A DNA stretch of 64,000 nucleotides from Streptomyces griseofuscus (GTDB taxonomy: Bacteria > Actinomycetota > Actinomycetes > Streptomycetales > Streptomycetaceae): positions 3,534,001-3,598,000 of the forward strand of contig NZ_CP051006.1 of the NCBI RefSeq assembly GCF_014673495.1, in the 5' to 3' direction. The position numbers and the translations under genes were made by a program. Under the pieces are notes generated by a model. It saw only the letters and a list, made by a program, of their open reading frames with translations, ran no database searches and was not told the origin of the DNA. Of this stretch, positions 61,896-64,000 are shown in pieces; positions within the stretch are counted from its first letter, which is position 1, and each line of letters begins with the position of its first letter.

Positions 61896-63605
61896 TCATC
61901 TCGTCTGACCCGGCTGCTGCCAGCTCTGGAGCACCCACTTGAACTGCTTGCCGGTCATCGGCCAGTCGGCGGCGGGCCCGGACATGTACAGGGCGTACTC
62001 GGTGCCCTCGCGCGAGAAGTACGTCTCCTCGACGGCGTGCCGCGGTCCCGCCACGTACGGCGGGTCCTTCTTCAGCGCGTTCCAGGTGTACTCCCACAGG
62101 GAGCCGTTGCGGTCGCGGTAGACGTTCTGCTTGAGGGTCACCCGCTGGTAGCCGACCAGCCGTTGGAGCTGCTGCTCCAGGTCCTTCTGGTGTTCGTAGG
62201 CGTCGGCGAAGTCCGGCGAGGTGTCGATGGATATCCGTACGAAGTGCTTGCCGCCGTCGGGGGTGTAGTCGATCTGCTTCAGGGGACCGTTGATGCCGTA
62301 GACCTTGCGCTTCCAGCCCTTGGGCAGGGAGATACTGAAGCCCAGCGGGTCGTGGTGGGTCTCCCAGCTGTCCGGGACGGTGCCGGTGTCCGGGTCCTGG
62401 TCGCCGCCGGGGCTCGCCGAGGAGGCCGGGCCGGGGTTCGTGCCGTCGTGCGCCGCGCTGTCGTGCCGTGCGTTGTTCCACTCCTGGAAGCCCACCGCCG
62501 CGCCGCCGCCGAGCACGGCCGCGGCGGCGACGACCAGCGCGAGCGTGCGCAGCCTGCGCCGGGGCCGGACCGGCCGCCCGCCGCCGTGCCCGCCCGGCAC
62601 CGGACCCACGGCGGTGGGCCCGACGGCCGACGGACCGACCGGCGTGGCCGGAACGCCGGTGGCCGAGCCGTTCACGGCGCGGGCGTTCGCGGTCTGCCCC
62701 GGCGTGCCGTAGCCGCCGGTGCTCCCCGGCCCGTGCAGGCCGGAGGTCTGGGTCGGCACATACGCCTGCGCGGCGTTCGGCCGGCGGCCCTCGGCGGCCT
62801 CGGCGAGCATCTGCTCGGCCTCCTCCGCGCTCGGCCGCCGCTCCGGCTCCTTGCGCAGCAGCGCGGAGATGACCGGGCCGAGCGGCCCGGCGTTCACCGG
62901 CTGTTCGGCCTCCTCCTCGACGACCGCCTGCATGGTGCTCAGCGGCGAGGTGCGGCGGAACGGCGAACGCCCCTCCACGGCCGTGTACAGCGTCGCGCCG
63001 AGCGCCCACAGGTCGGAGGCGGGGCCGGGGTCGTGGCCGCGCACCCGCTCGGGCGCGAGGTAGTCGACCGAGCCGACGACCTCTCCGGTGCGGGTGATGG
63101 TGGAGTCGCCCTCGATCTGGGCGATGCCGAAGTCGGTGAGCAGCACCCGTCCGTCGCGGCCGAGGAGAACGTTGCCGGGCTTCACATCGCGGTGCAGCAC
63201 CCCGGCGGAGTGCGCGGCGCGCAGCGCACGCAGCACCCACAGCCCGATCCGCGCGGCCTCCCGCGGCTCGATGCGCCCCTGCTCCTTGACCGCGTCGGCC
63301 AGCGAGTTGCCCTCGACCAGCTCCATCACGATCCAGGGCCGGCCGTCGTGGTCGAGGACGTCGTGCACGGTGACGACCGCGGAGTGGTTGATGCGCGCCG
63401 CGGCCCGCGCCTCGGCCCGGGTCCGGGCCAGCAGGACCGCCTGGTCGCTGTCGGAGACATAGAGCGCGGCGGTCAACTCCTTGACGGCGACCGCCCGGTG
63501 CAGCACCTCATCGTGGGCACGCCAAACCCGGCCCATGCCGCCGCTGCCGATGGATTCGGCAAGCCGGTAGCGGCCCGCTATGAGCAGGCCCTGCATCTGA
63601 TTCAC
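61896..63605 (-). CDS. Transmembrane Ser/Thr protein kinase
   Basis: A 569-residue kinase; VNQMQGLLIAGRYRLAESIG opens the chain (GTG at 63605; ATG at 63596 also possible). Motifs: SGGMGRVWRAHDE, VAVKELTAA, HRDVKPGNVLL, DFGIAQIEGDSTITRTGEVV, VGSVDYLAPERV. A linker of about 90 residues, membrane helix (TLALVVAAAAVLGGGAAVGF) and outside domain (DPLGFSISLPKGWKRKVYGI, LWEYTWNALKKDPPYV) follow. The DPxGFSxxxP and LWExTWN repeats show homology of the outside domain with the neighbouring kinase. Confidence 0.92.
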   Translation of the reverse strand: MNQMQGLLIAGRYRLAESIGSGGMGRVWRAHDEVLHRAVAVKELTAALYVSDSDQAVLLARTRAEARAAARINHSAVVTVHDVLDHDGRPWIVMELVEGNSLADAVKEQGRIEPREAARIGLWVLRALRAAHSAGVLHRDVKPGNVLLGRDGRVLLTDFGIAQIEGDSTITRTGEVVGSVDYLAPERVRGHDPGPASDLWALGATLYTAVEGRSPFRRTSPLSTMQAVVEEEAEQPVNAGPLGPVISALLRKEPERRPSAEEAEQMLAEAAEGRRPNAAQAYVPTQTSGLHGPGSTGGYGTPGQTANARAVNGSATGVPATPVGPSAVGPTAVGPVPGGHGGGRPVRPRRRLRTLALVVAAAAVLGGGAAVGFQEWNNARHDSAAHDGTNPGPASSASPGGDQDPDTGTVPDSWETHHDPLGFSISLPKGWKRKVYGINGPLKQIDYTPDGGKHFVRISIDTSPDFADAYEHQKDLEQQLQRLVGYQRVTLKQNVYRDRNGSLWEYTWNALKKDPPYVAGPRHAVEETYFSREGTEYALYMSGPAADWPMTGKQFKWVLQSWQQPGQTR

Positions 63606-63759
63606 GTTGCCCCGCAATGCTCTTGTCAGGGTCAGACTAAGGACCGGCCCGTTCGCAGGGAACAAGCGGGGTCCCAAGGAAACCGCACTGTGACGATGGT
63701 CATTTCCGCGTGAGAACGGGAACCGGCGCGCCGGGCCGGGCCCGTTGTGTACGCCGTGC

Positions 63760-64000
63760 TCAACCGGTGTAGCGGTACGTCGCGGTAGCTTCCTCGTACA
63801 GCCTGGTCACCTCGTCCCGGTCGGCGTCCGGGCCGCGGACCTGGAGGATGTGGTACCGGCCGTTCAGCAGGATCGCCATGTTGCGTACGTAAAGATCGCG
63901 GCCCTGTCCGTCGGTCCAGGTGAACTGCCCTTCGGCCATGGTCCGTCCGCCCACCTCGATGGTGCGCAGCCCGGTGGCGGTGGCCCAACTGGAGTCCCGG
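63760..64000 (-). CDS. C-terminal fragment of a further protein, probably a kinase outside domain
   Basis: An open frame from the window edge to a stop at 63760, about 80 residues visible. It contains TWTDGQGRDLYVRNMAILLN and VRGPDADRDEVTRLYEEATA, a short domain like the ends of the kinases to its left. It is probably the C-terminus of a fifth member of the cluster, but no kinase part is in the window, so this rests on position and a general resemblance. Confidence 0.55.
   Translation of the reverse strand, partial: RDSSWATATGLRTIEVGGRTMAEGQFTWTDGQGRDLYVRNMAILLNGRYHILQVRGPDADRDEVTRLYEEATATYRYTG

Overview
The window is high-GC (about 70%+) actinobacterial chromosome, almost certainly Streptomyces: start codons are often GTG, genes overlap by ATGA/GTGA, and the gene order (betaine genes, mdh, folD, purH-purN, sucD-sucC, a small cobalamin-binding mutase subunit, pcrA, guaA, chorismate mutase, a run of Ser/Thr kinases) resembles the core of the S. 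coelicolor chromosome. The species assignment is inference from gene content; nothing here names it.

Layout. 1-5.6 kb: a leftward choline/glycine-betaine operon (aldehyde dehydrogenase, GMC choline dehydrogenase, betaine-type ABC ATPase, start of a permease) with a LysR gene, then a divergent MFS exporter. 7.1-11.1 kb: mdh, a membrane-anchored XRE/DUF2690 protein, DUF3017 and folD. 11.4-15.0 kb: a small membrane protein, an FHA-like protein coupled to a frameshifted kinase/lytic-transglycosylase fusion, and a secreted protein. 15.1-23.5 kb: purH-purN, two membrane proteins, an XRE/sigma-like fusion, and sucD-sucC.

24.0-32.3 kb is the most unusual part. A leftward MoxR ATPase-DUF5682-VWA operon faces a rightward SWIM zinc-finger-DUF5691 operon across a 132-bp intergenic region. 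That region carries a perfect 15-bp inverted repeat whose arms each contain TTGTCAGTG. In the rightward direction the match to the RecA-independent DNA-damage promoter (TTGTCRGTG-N8-TAnnnT, PafBC-dependent in mycobacteria) is exact; leftward it is near-exact. The only other exact match I noticed by eye lies immediately before the DNA helicase gene pcrA at 38.8 kb. I therefore infer that the MoxR/VWA/SWIM module is a DNA-damage-inducible system. A 0.5-kb minisatellite follows it.

33-46 kb: icmB-like subunit, lipase, M23 peptidase, pcrA, a TDT-type transporter, an NlpC/P60 hydrolase, and a LiaFSR-like envelope-stress set (response regulator, PspC-kinase, divergent PspC/LiaF-like protein, small membrane protein). 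A 942-bp IS5-family element with TA target duplication sits exactly at the stop codon of that last small gene.

47-64 kb: DoxX-like and TIG-like membrane proteins, a class II aldolase-like protein, a PPOX-fold protein, guaA, then a chorismate mutase preceded by what looks like a ribosome-mediated attenuator (a 23-residue leader peptide with Phe-Val-Phe-Thr-Tyr and a 15-bp hairpin). Next come a GMC oxidoreductase, a succinate-semialdehyde-type dehydrogenase, four complete Ser/Thr kinases in tandem, and the end of a further protein cut by the window edge. No tRNA, rRNA or CRISPR array was seen.
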